Source: Puccinellia tenuiflora (Eukaryota; Streptophyta; Magnoliopsida; Poales; Poaceae). From it: a stretch of 64,000 nt of DNA. The notes below the pieces were generated by a model. That model saw nothing but the letters and a program-made list of their open reading frames with translations. It did no database searches and was not told the origin of the DNA. A program made the position numbers and the translations under genes. The stretch spans positions 3,054,157-3,118,156 of the forward strand of contig QRDG01000473.1 in NCBI GenBank assembly GCA_012064385.1, in the 5' to 3' direction. Below are positions 1 to 12,000 of the stretch, piece after piece. Position 1 is the first letter of the stretch, and the number at the start of each line of letters is the position of its first letter.

Positions 1-403
1 AAAGTGGCAAGTCTCGTTGTCCGCTTTGCTTGGCGCTGCTTTGTTGACCCCTTTATTCATCAGAACGGCAACTGGGGCGCTGGCGTCATCGCGCTTTGGC
101 GCGGCAGTGACTCTGCGGGAAGCGCAGAGCCCATGTGCGCTCTGCCGCGGAGGCAGAGCTGGCTTCGAGAGGAAGGAAGCCTTCCCGAGGCGAAAAGCCT
201 CGGCAAGCTTCAAGGCTTAGTCCTTAGCCGAATCCTGGTGGCGCCTTGGGGCGCCTTCTTGTGGAGAAATCTCCTGTCGAGACTCGACAGGCTTGGAGAG
301 CCTCTACAGGCTGAGAGCCTGGTCCTTAGCGGAAATCAGACCGAAGAGTCCCTTGGGCCTTGGCAGGCCGGCCCGTGGTACCCTGGTTTCCACTGTGCCG
401 ACA
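1..403 (-). mobile_element. Element G: LTR end at window edge (unidentified)
   Basis: D's gag reading frame is recognisable from about 404 rightwards and stops matching at 403. On the minus strand the foreign sequence starts TGTCGGCAC, the TGTCGG start also seen in A, so an inserted LTR whose other end is outside the window is the simplest reading. The stretch holds many short imperfect palindromes, for example around 186-215 and 267-285. No coding sequence is recognised. The family is unknown and no target duplication can be tested. Confidence 0.4.
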
Positions 404-1162
404 GGTCCACCGCTGGATGTACTCTCGCAGCCTCTTGTCTGCACGTTGCTTGCAAGCTCGCAGTTCTTCGAATGAAGCGGGGCGTTTGCACGTGCCGACG
501 AAGTTGCGAACGAAATCTTCGCTGAAATCTTTCCAGCAAGTGTATGCTCCCCGCGGCAAGCTTTTGAGCCAGGCTCGAGCTGACCCCGAGAGCATAAGCT
601 ATATGTACTGCATGGCGGTAGACGTAGAACCTCTCTGGCAAGTTACTGCCGTGAGTTAGTCTTCCAACCAGGCGGACGGTTGTTGTAGACCGTCATACTT
701 TGGCGTCTCAGAGGTTAGTCTGAATCCCTTTGGCATTCTTGCTTCTCGGATGCGGCGGCTAAAGCACAACGCACCACAGGGCTCGAACTCTTCTTCAGAT
801 TCCGAATCTTCGCTACTCGCCTCGCGAGTGCCCGGTCTTGAGCGGTTCCTATTGACCTTGCTTTGCGTGATGACGTTGCGTGCATCTTCACCTTCCGCGA
901 GATGATATCGATCCTCCCGTCCGCGAGTTGCGCGGTTCCTTCGGTCGCGAGTAAAGCGGTTCTCTTGGTCGCGAGTGGAACGCTCGTTGTTTACACAAGT
1001 AGCGCGATTCTCCTGATCGCGAGCGACGCAGTCGCCGAGTTGGCGGGTTCGCGGTTCATGCCGTGGGCTTTGTTGATGCCGCGAAGGCACGTTGTTGCCA
1101 GCCGCTGCACCCGCGGCTGGTTGTGGTTCTTCTGATAGCAGCTCTGCTCCTGCCATGCTGAC
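404..1162 (-). pseudogene. Element D gag, downstream part (broken)
   Basis: This is the capsid-region part of a Ty3/gypsy gag polyprotein, whose product packages element RNA. The minus strand encodes a segment containing ARAWLKSLP, then EDFVRNFVGTCKRPASFEEL and REYIQRW, which is typical of the plant retrotransposon gag domain. It is preceded upstream (656-1,156) by an Arg/Asp/Glu-rich linker. The frame has a stop at about 656, just after WLED, where a tyrosine codon is normal, so the gene is dead. It is cut by element G on its downstream side and by element A on its upstream side; the N-terminal part resumes at 34,078-34,514. A little sequence seems to have been lost at the A junction. Confidence 0.8.
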
Positions 1163-2149
1163 GACTGTTCATCTGATGTACCCCGGCACTATTCAGCCGG
1201 CATACTACCCGACACTGTTCACACCCGACACTGTTCATCCGACATACCCCCCGACAATGTTCATCCGGCACTGTTCACCTCCCGATAATGTTCATCCGGC
1301 ATACCCCGACACTGTTCATCCGGCATACTACCCGACACTGTTCATCCGTCATACCTCCGGACGTCATATTGTCCCGGGCAGCATACATGTCCTGGGCAGT
1401 ACTATTCATCCCACTGGCACTGTTCATCACGACACTGTTCATCCGGCATAACCCGACACTATTCATCCGACATACCCTCGACAATGTTCATCCCCAACAC
1501 TATTCATCCGACATACCCGACTGCTACCGCTACTTCGACTAGACCATCTACCCGGCGCCCAGGTCTCCATGTCCTTCGCTGCCAGGTCCTGGGACGCCCA
1601 CCGCTCGGACCTGGCATCATTGACAAGCCGGTGCGTGAAGACCAAGACCTAGAAGACAAGGATAGGATCGATGATGAGGACCAAGACACAGACACTGTAG
1701 CCATGCCTGGTCACATCCAACAGGGATGACAAGACCCCAGTAGTCGTTTCACGCATAGTGTCGTATATAGTGTCTTGCATAGTGTAGCACTGTACAGCGG
1801 GGTCCCCCCATGTCCCCTGGGCTCCCCTTTATAAGGAGCACCAGGGGAACCACTCAGGGCAGCTCGCTCCGGGGCTCATTCTCCCCCAGCTCTTGTACAA
1901 GCTCTTCTTCCTCCTCTAGAGAAACAGCTCAAGGAGCAACCATGTACCTCACATATACATCATCATATACAGTCAGACAAGCAGGAGTAGGGGTTTTACC
2001 TCCTCACGAGGGCCCTAAACCTGGGTAGATCGCGTGTGTGCTTTACTCCGTGTGTGTAATTCTACGCACCATCCCTCCCCGGTTCCACCAGTGTCCATCG
2101 GCCCCAACTTAAGCCTACCCCAGGAATCTGTTTGTTCACCACGACGATA
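1163..2149 (+). mobile_element. Element A 5' LTR (5'-truncated)
   Basis: It aligns through its whole length with the complete LTR at 32,693-34,077, but the first roughly 210 bp present there (beginning TGTCGGCGATG) are missing here. Both copies contain the tandem GTTCATCCGGCATAC-type array, the same TATA region (TTTATAAGG at 1,828-1,836 here) and the same end, CACCACGACGATA. The shared end stops at 2,149-2,150, immediately before a primer-binding site. The exact left breakpoint is uncertain by about 10 bp because D gag and LTR sequence meet without a visible TSD. Confidence 0.85.
1165..1515 (+). repeat. Short tandem repeats in A LTR
   Basis: Degenerate direct repeats of roughly 20-25 bp are built on the core ACTGTTCATCCGGCATAC with variants (CCCGACACTGTTCATCCG and others). 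A longer version of the array is present in the other A LTR at about 32,873-33,440, with different copy order and number, so the array changes length between LTRs of one element. It lies in the U3 part, upstream of the TATA region. Confidence 0.85.
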
Positions 2150-2499
2150 GTTGGCGCCCACCGTGGGGCCAGCAGCGGCACTGGCTGGAGTTTCCATCCG
2201 GACGGGACCTCTTCATCAACTTGGGGACTCGACATCGCCATTACCCCCCGCGCTCTAGCTTGCCACCATAGGCAAAGGCTAGCATAGCCTTCACCAACAA
2301 TCGTCATCAACAAATCCCGGGTAACTGCCCTTCGATGGCTCGGCCGATGTCGGTTCTATCCATACAGTCTGCACCAACAATGCTCCGTGAGTATTTACCA
2401 TATATTCCTTGGCACCACGCACAAGTGGCTAACCCCGAACGGCACTCGGGGACTGCCCCTTCCTATCGTGCTTAGATGTTTTCCCCGGGAACGAGATGT
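2150..2499 (+). other. Element A primer-binding site and 5' leader
   Basis: Directly after the LTR, TGGCGCCCACCGTGGGGCC (2,152-2,170) is a tRNA primer-binding site identical to that of element B (minus strand, 30,641-30,660). The following 70 or so bases are also close to B's leader. The rest of this short leader has no open frame of note. It is interrupted at 2,500-2,504 by the insertion of B, which duplicated CTTGA; A resumes at 31,557. Confidence 0.85.
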
Positions 2500-2504
2500 C
2501 TTGA

Positions 2505-3400
2505 TGTCGTGGTGGTGTCACGGCAGATGCCATAGGATGGCTTGAGTTGTGGGGCCGATGGACGCTAGAGGCACCCGGGGAGGGCTTGCGCGCACGAGCA
2601 CGCACACAAAGAACACAACACACACGGTTTTACCCAGGTTCGGGGCTCTCGTGAGGAGATAACACCCCTACTCCTGCCTATATGATCGATATATATGGAT
2701 TATCACTGATTTACAAGCTTGCTCCTTGAGCTGTGATGGAAGAACAGCACGGTCCAGGCCTCAACCGACTCTCGGGGCCGCTTGTTGGTTCTCTACTGGC
2801 TACGGAATTAATGCTCGAGTGTGTATGCGTGAGACAGGTACCCTTGCCAGCCTTGTCGTAAGAGGAGCCCCTGGTGCTCCTTATAAAGGGAAGCCCAGGG
2901 CACAAGTTCAGGGCTGACGTCGATGCTGGCGTGGCCTGCACTGTGGCCACCTCCGGTCTTCTGACTGCTTCCGTCACTGCGGCGTGGCGCATCCCATCTA
3001 TCACCTCCAGCGCACTGCTCCCTGGTACCGCTTCGGTCAGCGGCATGGAGGTCTATCACTCTGGTCAAGTGGCCTCATCGCATCGTGCAAGTGGCTCGGC
3101 ACCTGCCCCGTGATTGTAGGGACAAGACGTGAGCCTTGACCACGGCCCGAGGTATCCTCCTTATCCGGCTTAGGCATGCCGAATACTTTGTAACTCGGTT
3201 TTGCCTTCCCTGCACACAAGAAGAACAAAGGAAGATCCGACATATAACATGCATGGACCGACATACCAATATGTCGGTTAGTCTTGACCCGGTCAACCCT
3301 GAGTATGCCGGTACAGTTATGTCGGTTTCAGTGATCCGGTCAACTCCGAGTCAACTCTTATATCGGCATCTTGCCCATATCCGGGGGTTGCCCCCCGACA
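2505..3400 (-). mobile_element. Element B 3' LTR
   Basis: This LTR begins TGTCGTGGTGG and ends CCCCCCGACA on the plus strand. It is the same length as its partner at 30,661-31,556, with scattered substitutions. The plus-strand CCTTATAAAGGG near 2,879-2,890 is the TATA region on the minus strand. Just outside it (3,401 onwards) the minus strand reads TTCGGGGACTAA against the LTR start, the family's form of polypurine tract; A has a matching TCGGGGACTAC at its own 3' LTR. Confidence 0.92.
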
Positions 3401-3956
3401 TTAGTCCCCGAAGCTGGCGCGGTCCTGCAGCCTCGGATGAAGGGCCACGGCAGGTTTACCCGAAACCTAGCATCCTTAGTTGTTCACCGACATAACACAT
3501 GACGGCGAAATTCGTATGTCGGAAAGCAACTTGCATCCAAACATGGTATCTCATCTTATGTCGGATCATTCCGACTCACGGGGAAAACTCCTTAGCTCCT
3601 CCGAGTCATCGGTTCTCTACGTGGCAGAGCATCTCTGCTTGACGCCTCGGTCTCTGTGCCCGAATGGACATGCCACAGGCATGCGTGCCACCTGTGTGAC
3701 ACCGGTCGTTTCGGCCACTATGCCCACGCAAGCACTTGAGTGCACCCTTGACCACTCCACCGTGCGTCGCCTCGGGTCTCGCCCCGATCGCGTGTACCAC
3801 CCTTAGACCGTTGGCCTCCTGTGGCCCATCGTGTGGCCGATCGTGCGGCAGTTAAGCCACTGAAGAAATCGTGACGGAGATCGTGGGCGGTAACTTCCCG
3901 TCCGTTACAGGATCGTGCGCAGCAAATCGCGCGCCCACGATCTCCTCAAATCGCCC
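3401..3956. promoter_or_regulatory. B 3' UTR and probable upstream region of antisense gene
   Basis: This non-coding stretch lies between B's 3' LTR and the antisense gene. No convincing open frame was found. It contains repeated short motifs such as ATGTCGG and the inverted words GATCGTGGGCGG and CGCCCACGATC near 3,881-3,941. As the last part before the TATA-like box of the plus-strand gene it is the natural place for that gene's promoter, but this is inferred from position only. Confidence 0.45.
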
Positions 3957-3964
3957 TTAAATAG
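3957..3964 (+). promoter_or_regulatory. TATA-like box of B antisense gene
   Basis: TTAAATAG lies in a CCCTTAAATAGTAGGG context, followed by a CT-rich leader. It lies about 210 bp before the first 5'-UTR splice donor (4,172) and suits transcription starting near 3,985-3,990. No experimental support; the start is inferred. Confidence 0.45.
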
Positions 3965-3984
3965 TAGGGAGAGGGCACGGTTTC

Positions 3985-6900
3985 CCCCCTCCGCATTCAT
4001 TCCTCTTCTTCCTTGCCTCCTCGCTCTCCTCGCTCTCCAGCGCCCGCAACACCGTACGCCTCCGCGCACAGCACCGCCGCCGCTCGCACGCACGGACCGC
4101 GCACGCCGACGAGCCACAGGACGCCCACGCCGCCGTCGCTCAGCGCCTCCGCCGTATACCGCGCCACCGCGGTAGGATTTCTTTCTCTGTCTTCTTCTTT
4201 CTTTTTCTCTTTTGCGCATTAGCATTTCCATCGGTGCCCTCTGTTCTTATCCTTCCTCGAGTTCTTCCTCTAGTTCTTATCGCGGCGACGCATCGAGCGC
4301 CGCCGGTGAATTTGTGGTCACGGCAACGGTTCGCCGCCGGGGGACTAGCCGCCGTAGAACTTTTTCTGCATCTAGATTGGATGCATGCGTATTTTCCCCC
4401 TTTTTCCTTCTATTTTCATTACGGCACACATTGCTCACCGTCGGTTGGTTCATTTTGCAGATCTCGGTAACCTCTCACCGATATGTCGGACGCCGCCGCT
4501 CTCGAGGTGATTGACTCGGTTGAAGAAAGCACAGTGGAGGGATCCACTCGGGCCTCCTGGGAAGGTTCCGATGTCGGAAGAGCCGAGTTAGATTGGCTAG
4601 TCCGGACGCGACGGATCCCGCCCGGAGTAGAGTGCCGAATGCCAGGCACCGAGACAACGCCGAGTCTCAAGGAAGGCGAATATGTCGTCTTCGTCGCGCA
4701 CTTTGAGCGGGGATTCGGATTACCCGCCAGCGTGTTCTTCCGAAACTTCCTCGACAGTTTCGGTCTCCAGCCTCATCACTTACCAGCAAATGCCATCACC
4801 ACCTTATCCTCCTTCGTCTCCTTCACCGAGGGCTATCTCGGTCTCAAGGCCACCGTCCGCGCGTGGTCCAAGTATTTCTCCTTCCGGAAGCAGGTTATTC
4901 CGAATCCCGCTGACCCGGCCGCCCCCAAGATGATGACCCAGTGTGGGGCCGCCACGGTCACACCTCGGCGCGGCTCAATCTTCCCCCGGATCAACGGCTT
5001 GGAGTCATGCCGGAAATGGCAGCGCTCCTTCTTCTATGTCAAGAATTCGACTGACGCCGACCTAATTAATCTGCCGAATTTCGTCATCGGCCCCCCTACG
5101 GCGCAACTCAATTGGGGGTACAATCCAACCGACCCGGATAAGCACCGTCGAGCTGAACAAGGCCCAGATCCGGCAGCGGGTCAAGGCCATAGCCCGGACG
5201 AAGATGACGGAGGAGTGGGAGTGGGGCAAAGAACCTCACAGCCGGAGCAACCGTCCGCCCCAGGTAAGTAACTTGAATTGACATATACCTTCCGCCGACG
5301 TAAACTCTTATGTCGGTTCCCCTTTTACACTTGGCCTTAAACTTTCTCTGTTTCCACCATTCAGAGATTCGCGCGGCAAAAGAAGGAGGACGGATCAAAT
5401 CCCGCCTCCAAATGGGGTGCAGACCGGGTCGAGGCTGACTCGGAGGATCTGGATAATGAAGACAACATGCCGATCCCTGATGTCGGCTCAGTTCCTGTCA
5501 CGGGTAAGGCTCGTGTCCGAGACTGGTCGGATGACGATGATGACGACTGTCGAATTCTAGAGGTACAAGATCCTCTCCCGGTTTCGTTCGCTTACCCGGT
5601 GTGCTCGCCCCCAGCTGACGCGGATGACACGGTGCTCGAGGTGGAGCCCCTCGCCGTGGGACCCAAGGGCGCAGTTCGGAAGCGCCCAGCAGCTACGTCC
5701 GCCGGTGCCGGAACATCCGGCGCATCTGGTCCGGCGAAGAAGCAACGCAAGCAAAGACCATAGTGAAGCGCCGCGAGCGCCCCGTTACTAAGGGGTAAGA
5801 TTCCTTTTTGCCGGCATAAACCTTATATGCTTAACCGTATTTATTCTTCTCCCTCTGACAATACCCTTTGCTTCTCTGCTTTGCAGCTCCGCTCCTCTGG
5901 AGGTTCCAACCGAGCCCACTGACTCGGTTCCCCTCAGGACTCCGACGCCGCCTCGGCTGGACGACACAAGACTGCCGAGTCCGCCACGGACCAGCCCAAC
6001 AGTGCCTCCAACGGTTCCGGGATCCGGAACTGGAGACACCGAGTCGGAGGCGACCGACATGTCCATGAGTCTCGGGGCCAGCTCGTCGGCCCCCGAAATA
6101 GAGAAGACTACGGATCCAGAAGACTCGGCACATCCGAGTCAGCCGCAGCAAGAAACGCCACAGCCACCACAACAGCAACAGCAACAGCAACAACAACAGC
6201 AACAGCAGCAAGAGACACCGCAGCCGCAACCGCAGCCACAGCCCGCTCCGACACAACCGCCACGGCCATCTCCTCTGAAGCAGCAGCAGCAACCGAAACA
6301 GACAACGCCTGCGCCTGCTACGGCCGGGAGACCATCACCGAGGAAAACTGCCCCCGGCACGGCCGGAACGGCAGCAGACAGAGCTGCACCCACCGCGGCC
6401 GGGAAAGCGCCGGAGAAAGCCACAGCTGCCAAGGACCTGCCGCCTAACTCGGAGCGCCAACTCGTCCTCCAAGGACCATCCGGAGCGGCCACAGCAGTGA
6501 CCAGTGCCCAGACCTCTGCAGCTAGTTGGGGCTTTGGTCCCTTAAAAACCTCGAGCGGGCAAAGTCTGGGCTCCCTTGAGCACTACCACACGGACTGGAA
6601 CGCTGCCGACTTGAGCGAGGTGAGCTCGAGGTCACCAGCAGGCCAAATTGTCTCGGAACATCCGGCGGGGCCGAGTCTGGTGGCCCAAAAGATGGCCGCA
6701 GCCAAAACTGCAGTTCTCGCAGCTGACCAAGCAACTGCGGTAAGTTGTGCCGAGTAAAAATAACTCGGTTAAATATAACTCGGTTTACTTTTTTAACATA
6801 GGTATTATCCATCCCCAGTCCCCGAGATTCGGGTTGAGTGACTGTGGCTCGGCCGAGTAAATATGACTCGGTTGAGTGATGGTAACTCGGCCTGAATCTT

Positions 6901-8210
6901 CATCAACCATACTGACATTTCTTCTTTTCAGGCTTGCATGACCAAGCGGACACAAATACACCGCAAGTTGCTGCTGGAGCACAAGGTGCTTTCCAACAAG
7001 TTCAAGCTGCTCCGGGCCAAGCTGGATCAAGTGTCTGATTCGGCACTCAAGGCTGAAGGACTGGAGAAGCGGATCTCGGAAATCGAGAGTAAGCCATATT
7101 TTGCCCTTCCACTTGTACTTGCATCAATTCGCTCATTCCGACACTTGCTACCTCGGTACAGCCGCACATAAGGAGCGCGAGCTTGCACATCAAGCCGAGC
7201 TGAAGAGAGAGCAGGAGGAGGTGTCCCGGCTGAAGGCCGAACTCGAAAAAGCGCAGAGCCGGACTGCCGAGCTTGAGAAGAGCGCTGCCGACGAGAAGCA
7301 GCTCCGAGTCGAGGAGACTCGGAAACTCGAGGAGTCTCTTGAGGAATCCAAGTCACGGACAACCTCGGCTGAGAGCGAGCTCCGAGATCTGAAGACCAAG
7401 ATTGCGAAGTGGCTGGTGGACATCTCCAGCATCAACTCCGAGATGGACAGTAAGCCCCTTCCCCCTCTGCCTTTATTCATCACTTTTATTCTCCTGTAAC
7501 TTATTTCGGCGTCAGCCATCCCCTACTCATAACGCTTCCCCCACACCAAGGCCGCCGCGGACAAGAACGCTGCAGAGCACCGGTTTAAGGAAATCCAAGA
7601 TGGCCCCATCTCGGCCGAGTGGGATATGGATACACACTTGGTGGCTCTGAAGGCACGCTTGGTACCGATGAGGTCCATCGGGATGAACCTCCTTACCTCG
7701 GCAATCCGAGCTTACAACGTTCTCTGGCCCGGGTGCGAGGCCCCTGCTGTCGTCGATGAGTTGGCCAAGTGCCTGCTGGCCTCCGAGGCAAGGCTTGATG
7801 ACTGGCGATCGTCCGCCGCCCGAGTCGGCGCGGACGAGGCGTTGATGTACGTGCTATCCTGGTACGAGGGGCTCGACCTCGACAAGCTCAAGACTCTGCG
7901 CGACGGGTCAAAGTGGCTCACTGATCCGGATCACATTCGGCGTCGCCAAGAATTTGCTCATTCCCTTATCCAGTACGCCCCGGTGCACTCCTTTGTCGCT
8001 GGCGATCGGGTTCCCCAACCCGAGGAGATCCCGGTTGAAGAGGAGGGCGAAGAAGAGGACGAAGAAGAAGAGGCCGTCGATGAAGAAATCGAAGCCGACA
8101 CTCCGCCCGAGTCAGCCACCGGCACTGCTACCGAGCCTACAGCCGAGGAAACCGCAACCGAGACTCCAGCCTCTCCTTCTGCACAAAAAACTTCGGATGC
8201 TGCTGCCTAA
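3985..8210 (+). pseudogene. Antisense multi-exon gene of element B (Transposase_28-type)
   Basis: The gene lies opposite to B's own coding strand. Splice sites seen: UTR exon to 4,171; exon 2 4,461-5,263 (ATG 4,483); exon 3 5,365-5,794; exon 4 5,887-6,739; exon 5 6,932-7,088; exon 6 7,162-7,449; exon 7 7,551-8,210 (TAA). All introns are GT-AG. Exon 2 encodes the Pfam 'putative gypsy type transposon' region (HFERGFGLPASVFFRNFLD, then HHLPANAI and GYLGL). Exon 4 has a polyglutamine tract and Pro/Ala-rich sequence, exons 5-6 are strongly coiled-coil, and exon 7 ends in an acidic tail. Two one-base shifts (near 5,113-5,117 in a G run, and near 5,740-5,755) break the frame relative to the codons at the exon ends, so it is called broken. 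Molecular function is unknown; extra antisense ORFs at this position are known in Tat-lineage elements. Confidence 0.75.
6160..6300 (+). repeat. CAG/CAA repeat coding polyglutamine
   Basis: A CAACAGCAG-type triplet tract in exon 4 of the antisense gene encodes 14 consecutive glutamines followed by Pro-Gln repeats and a second short glutamine run. The mixed CAA/CAG composition makes it less prone to slippage than a pure repeat. Confidence 0.85.
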
Positions 8211-9014
8211 ACTTTTAAGAAGAAACTCAATTCGTCAAATCCCCGGGATGCCGGGTGCAGATGTAATATATACCTTATACTTTTTATGTTTGGTACTTGA
8301 CTTTTTACTTTGCATGTTTTAACAAGTTTTAGCCGTATGTCGGATCACTTTGAACCGAGTCCCCGAGTTCAATTTCTTGTTTACTATACTCTTGCCATCT
8401 CTGCTCTTGCCTACCATTTTTGGTGTTTTGGCAGTCGAGTCACAAAACGACCGTTGTACAGCATACAGTACTTTGAAACTTGGAAAAATAGCCAAGGCCA
8501 TCCGACATAAGCTTATTATTTAGAAAAGGAAACCGAATCGCTCCTGGACCGAGTCCCCGAGTCGGTTTTCTTGTTTACTGCACCTGATAACCCTTGCTCT
8601 TGCCTACCTTTTTCGGTGTTTTGGCAGTCGAGTCACAAGATTACAAGAACACAGCATACAATACTTGCCCACATGGTGACACAGTTTTTAGAGCCATCCG
8701 ACACAAGCACACTACTTAGAAAAGGAAACCGAATCGCTCCTGGACCGAGTCCCCGAGATTCGGTTTTCTTGTGTACTGCACCTGGTAATCTTTGCTCTTG
8801 CCTACCATTTTCGGTGTTTTGGCAGTCGAGTCACAAGATTACAAGAACACAGCATACAATACTTACAGACACGGTGACACAGTTTTTAGAGCCATCCGAC
8901 ACAAGGAAATAAACACAAAGATAAACACAGATTTTTTCTACAAGGCAGTCCCCGAGTCTCTTCTCGGGGCGCCGACATTTCATTTCTGAATTTCAAGATA
9001 CATACAGTGGGTCC
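8211..9014 (+). repeat. Three 195-bp tandem repeats downstream of antisense gene
   Basis: The marker CCGAGTCCCCGAG recurs at 8,354, 8,549 and 8,744, a constant 195-bp step. The second and third units are nearly identical and the first is more degraded. The array occupies the interval where the antisense gene's 3' end and B's integrase end converge, so it may hold polyadenylation signals for either transcript. The remainder up to 9,014 has no recognisable gene. Confidence 0.88.
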
Positions 9015-12000
9015 TTAAGAGTAGAAAGGGCGAAGAAGTGCTACATTCCAAGGGCGTTTGGTCTCCTCTCCGGATCGGTCCATCCTGTTCTTCACCTGTT
9101 TCTGAGCATCTATAAGATAATAAGCATCATTGTTCAAAGCTTTGCTCACGATAAATGGTCCTTCCCATGGAGGTGACAATTTGTGCATCCCGGCTGTGCG
9201 CTGCACAAGCCTAAGCACGAGGTCTCCTTCTTGGAACTTGCGAGGATTCACCTTCCGACTGTGGTAACGTCGGAGATTTTGCTGATATATTGCTGACTTA
9301 GGACAATGCCAACTCTCGTGCTTCTTCGAGCAAATCAACATCGTTTTCTCGGGCTTCTTTTGCCTCTGACTCGGTATATAAAGCAACTCTCGGCGAGTCA
9401 TGCTCTATGTCGGTTGGCAGAACTGCTTCTGCTCCGTAGACCAGGAAGAATGGCGTATAGCCGGTAGAGCGATTCGGTGTAGTCCGTAGACTCCACAGTA
9501 CTGCCGGGATCTCGTCCAGCCAACACCCCGGAGCACGTAACAGTGGCTCAATTAGCCGGGGTTTTATGCCGGACAAGACCAGAGCATTTGATCTTTCTAC
9601 TTGCCCATTGGACTATGGATGCGCGACCGACGCCAGGTCTAGTCGGATTCTCTTTTCTTGGCAAAACCGAGCAAAGGCTCCCTCGGCGAAATTTGTGCCG
9701 TTATCAGTGATGATGCTATGTGGGTGCCCATATCTCAGGATAATATCCTTTAAGAATGACACGGCTGTACGGCCATCACACTTTCTTATTGGTTTTACCT
9801 CGATCCATTTGGTGAACTTGTCCACCATCACCAGTATGTGAGTCATGTTACCTCGGGCCGGTTTAAACGGTCCCACCATATCCAAACACCACACCGCAAA
9901 GGGCCAAGTGATGGGGATAGTCTTGAGTGCTGAGGCCGGCATATGAATCTTGTTTGCGAATCTCTGACATCCTTCACACTTCCGGACTATGTCCTCTGCC
10001 TGCTGCAGAGCACTCGGCCAGTAAAACCCATATCGGAATGCTTTGGCCACAATGGCTCGGGAAGAGGCGTGATGTCCGCACTCTCCCTGATGGATATCTC
10101 GGAGAATCTTTTCTCCTTCTTCTGGCTCAACACAGCGCTGAAGCACGGTGGTCACGCTTCTCTTGTATAGCTCTCGGTTGATGATGGTGAATGACTTGGA
10201 TCGTCTCTGTATCTGCCTGGCCGAGACCTCATTACTCGGTAAACTGCCATCCAGCATGAATGTCATGATGGGTTGGGCCCATGTCGGAACCGGACGAGCT
10301 CCGAGTTCAGGCTCATCGACCTCCATGGCTTCAACCGACATAACGACACCCGACATAGGCTGACGAGTCCCCGAGTCCTCCCAAAGGATTCCCGAGTTTC
10401 GCCAAGCGGCTTTCCAATTTTCCAACTCTGTTCTTGAGTCCGACAGAACACATGCGACATCCATGGAAGTCCCCGGGTCCTGCAGAGCAGTCCCCGAGTC
10501 CTGCGGAGCAGTCCCCGGGTTTAGCGGCTTGCTCCCGACGTCAACGTCCATCGGGACGACATCGGATTCCGGATTACCCGGGATGAATATTGAGTCTGAC
10601 TCGGGTGAAGGCTTAATTGATGGCTTGTGAAGATGTTCCAGAGACACTCCGGGTGGAATGGCCTGTCGGTATGATCCAATTTTGGACAGCATGTCTGCAC
10701 TTTCATTTTCGGTCCGCCGGATGTGATTGAACTCGCAGCCATCAAAGAACCCCGAGATCTTTTGGACATGGAATTGGTATGCCGCCATGTTGGCATCCAG
10801 GGCATCCCAGATGCCCGATGTTTGCTGAATCACCAAATCTGAGTCACCATAGCAGATTATTCGGCGAATCCCGATTTCCTTGGCCACCTTGAGTCCGTGG
10901 ATCAATGCCTCATACTCGGCTACATTGTTGGATGCCGCGAAGTGAACTTGCAGCACATATTTCAACTGGTCTCGCTTTGGCGAGGTGAGAACCACGCCGG
11001 CACCCAGGCCCTCTTTTACCTTGGACCCGTCGAAGTGCATCCTCCAGTAATTGGAGTCCGACAGAGATGGTTCGTATTCCATCTCGGCCCAGTCCACAAG
11101 AAACTCGGCCACTGCTTGAGACTTGATGCTATCTCTTCTCGCGTATTGCGGCGCATATGCCGCCAACTCGATAGCCCACTTGGCTACTCGGCCACTTGCA
11201 TCTCGGTTTCCGATAATTTCCGAGATAGGAGCCGCACTCACCACAGTTATTGGGTGCTCCTGGAAGTAATGCTTCAGTTTCTTGGCCGCCAGGTACACAC
11301 CATAGGTCATTTTCTGGTAGTGTGGGTAATTTTGTTTCGAGGTGGAGAGCACCTCACTCAGGTAATACACCGGCCTCTGCACGGTGGTTCCCCCTTCTTC
11401 TCGTTCTACCACCACAACGACACTGACGACTCGGTTAGTGGCTGCAATGTAAAGCAACATGGGCTCTCTCGGTAATGGCGAAGCCAATATCGGCGCAGTA
11501 GCCAGCATCTTTTTTAGCTCATGGAAGGCCGAGTCCGCTTGCGGGGTCCAGCTAAATCTATCAGACTTTTTCATTTGTTGATACAAAGGTAGGGCCTTTT
11601 CTCCCAGCCGACCTAGAAACCGACTCAGGGAAGCCAGGCAACCCGTAAATTTTTGGACATCTCGAAGACATCTCGGTAACCTCATATTCTCTATTGCCCG
11701 GATCTTAGTCGGATTCGCCTCGATACCTCGGCTCGACACGAGGAAACTGAGTAACTTGCCGGCCGGCACACCGAATGTACACTTATCCGGATTGAGTTTT
11801 AATCGGAATTTCCGCAGGTTTGCGAATGTTTCTCTGAGATCATCTAACAGAGTATGTTTTTCTTTTGTTTTTATGACTATGTCGTCGACATATACCTGCA
11901 CATTTTTTCCTATCTGATCATGCAAACATTTCTGCATACAGCGCTGATAAGTAGCGCCCGGCATTTCTCAAACCAAAACACATGACACGATAGCAATAAG

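Noticed and set aside
6108..6492. Cysteine-, valine- or leucine-rich frames opposite the polyglutamine tract
   Set aside because: Mirror translations of the CAG/CAA repeat.
3985..8210. The antisense gene as a host gene captured between two elements
   Set aside because: It sits between B's integrase and 3' LTR inside one TSD-bounded element and carries a gypsy-associated domain, so it belongs to the element.
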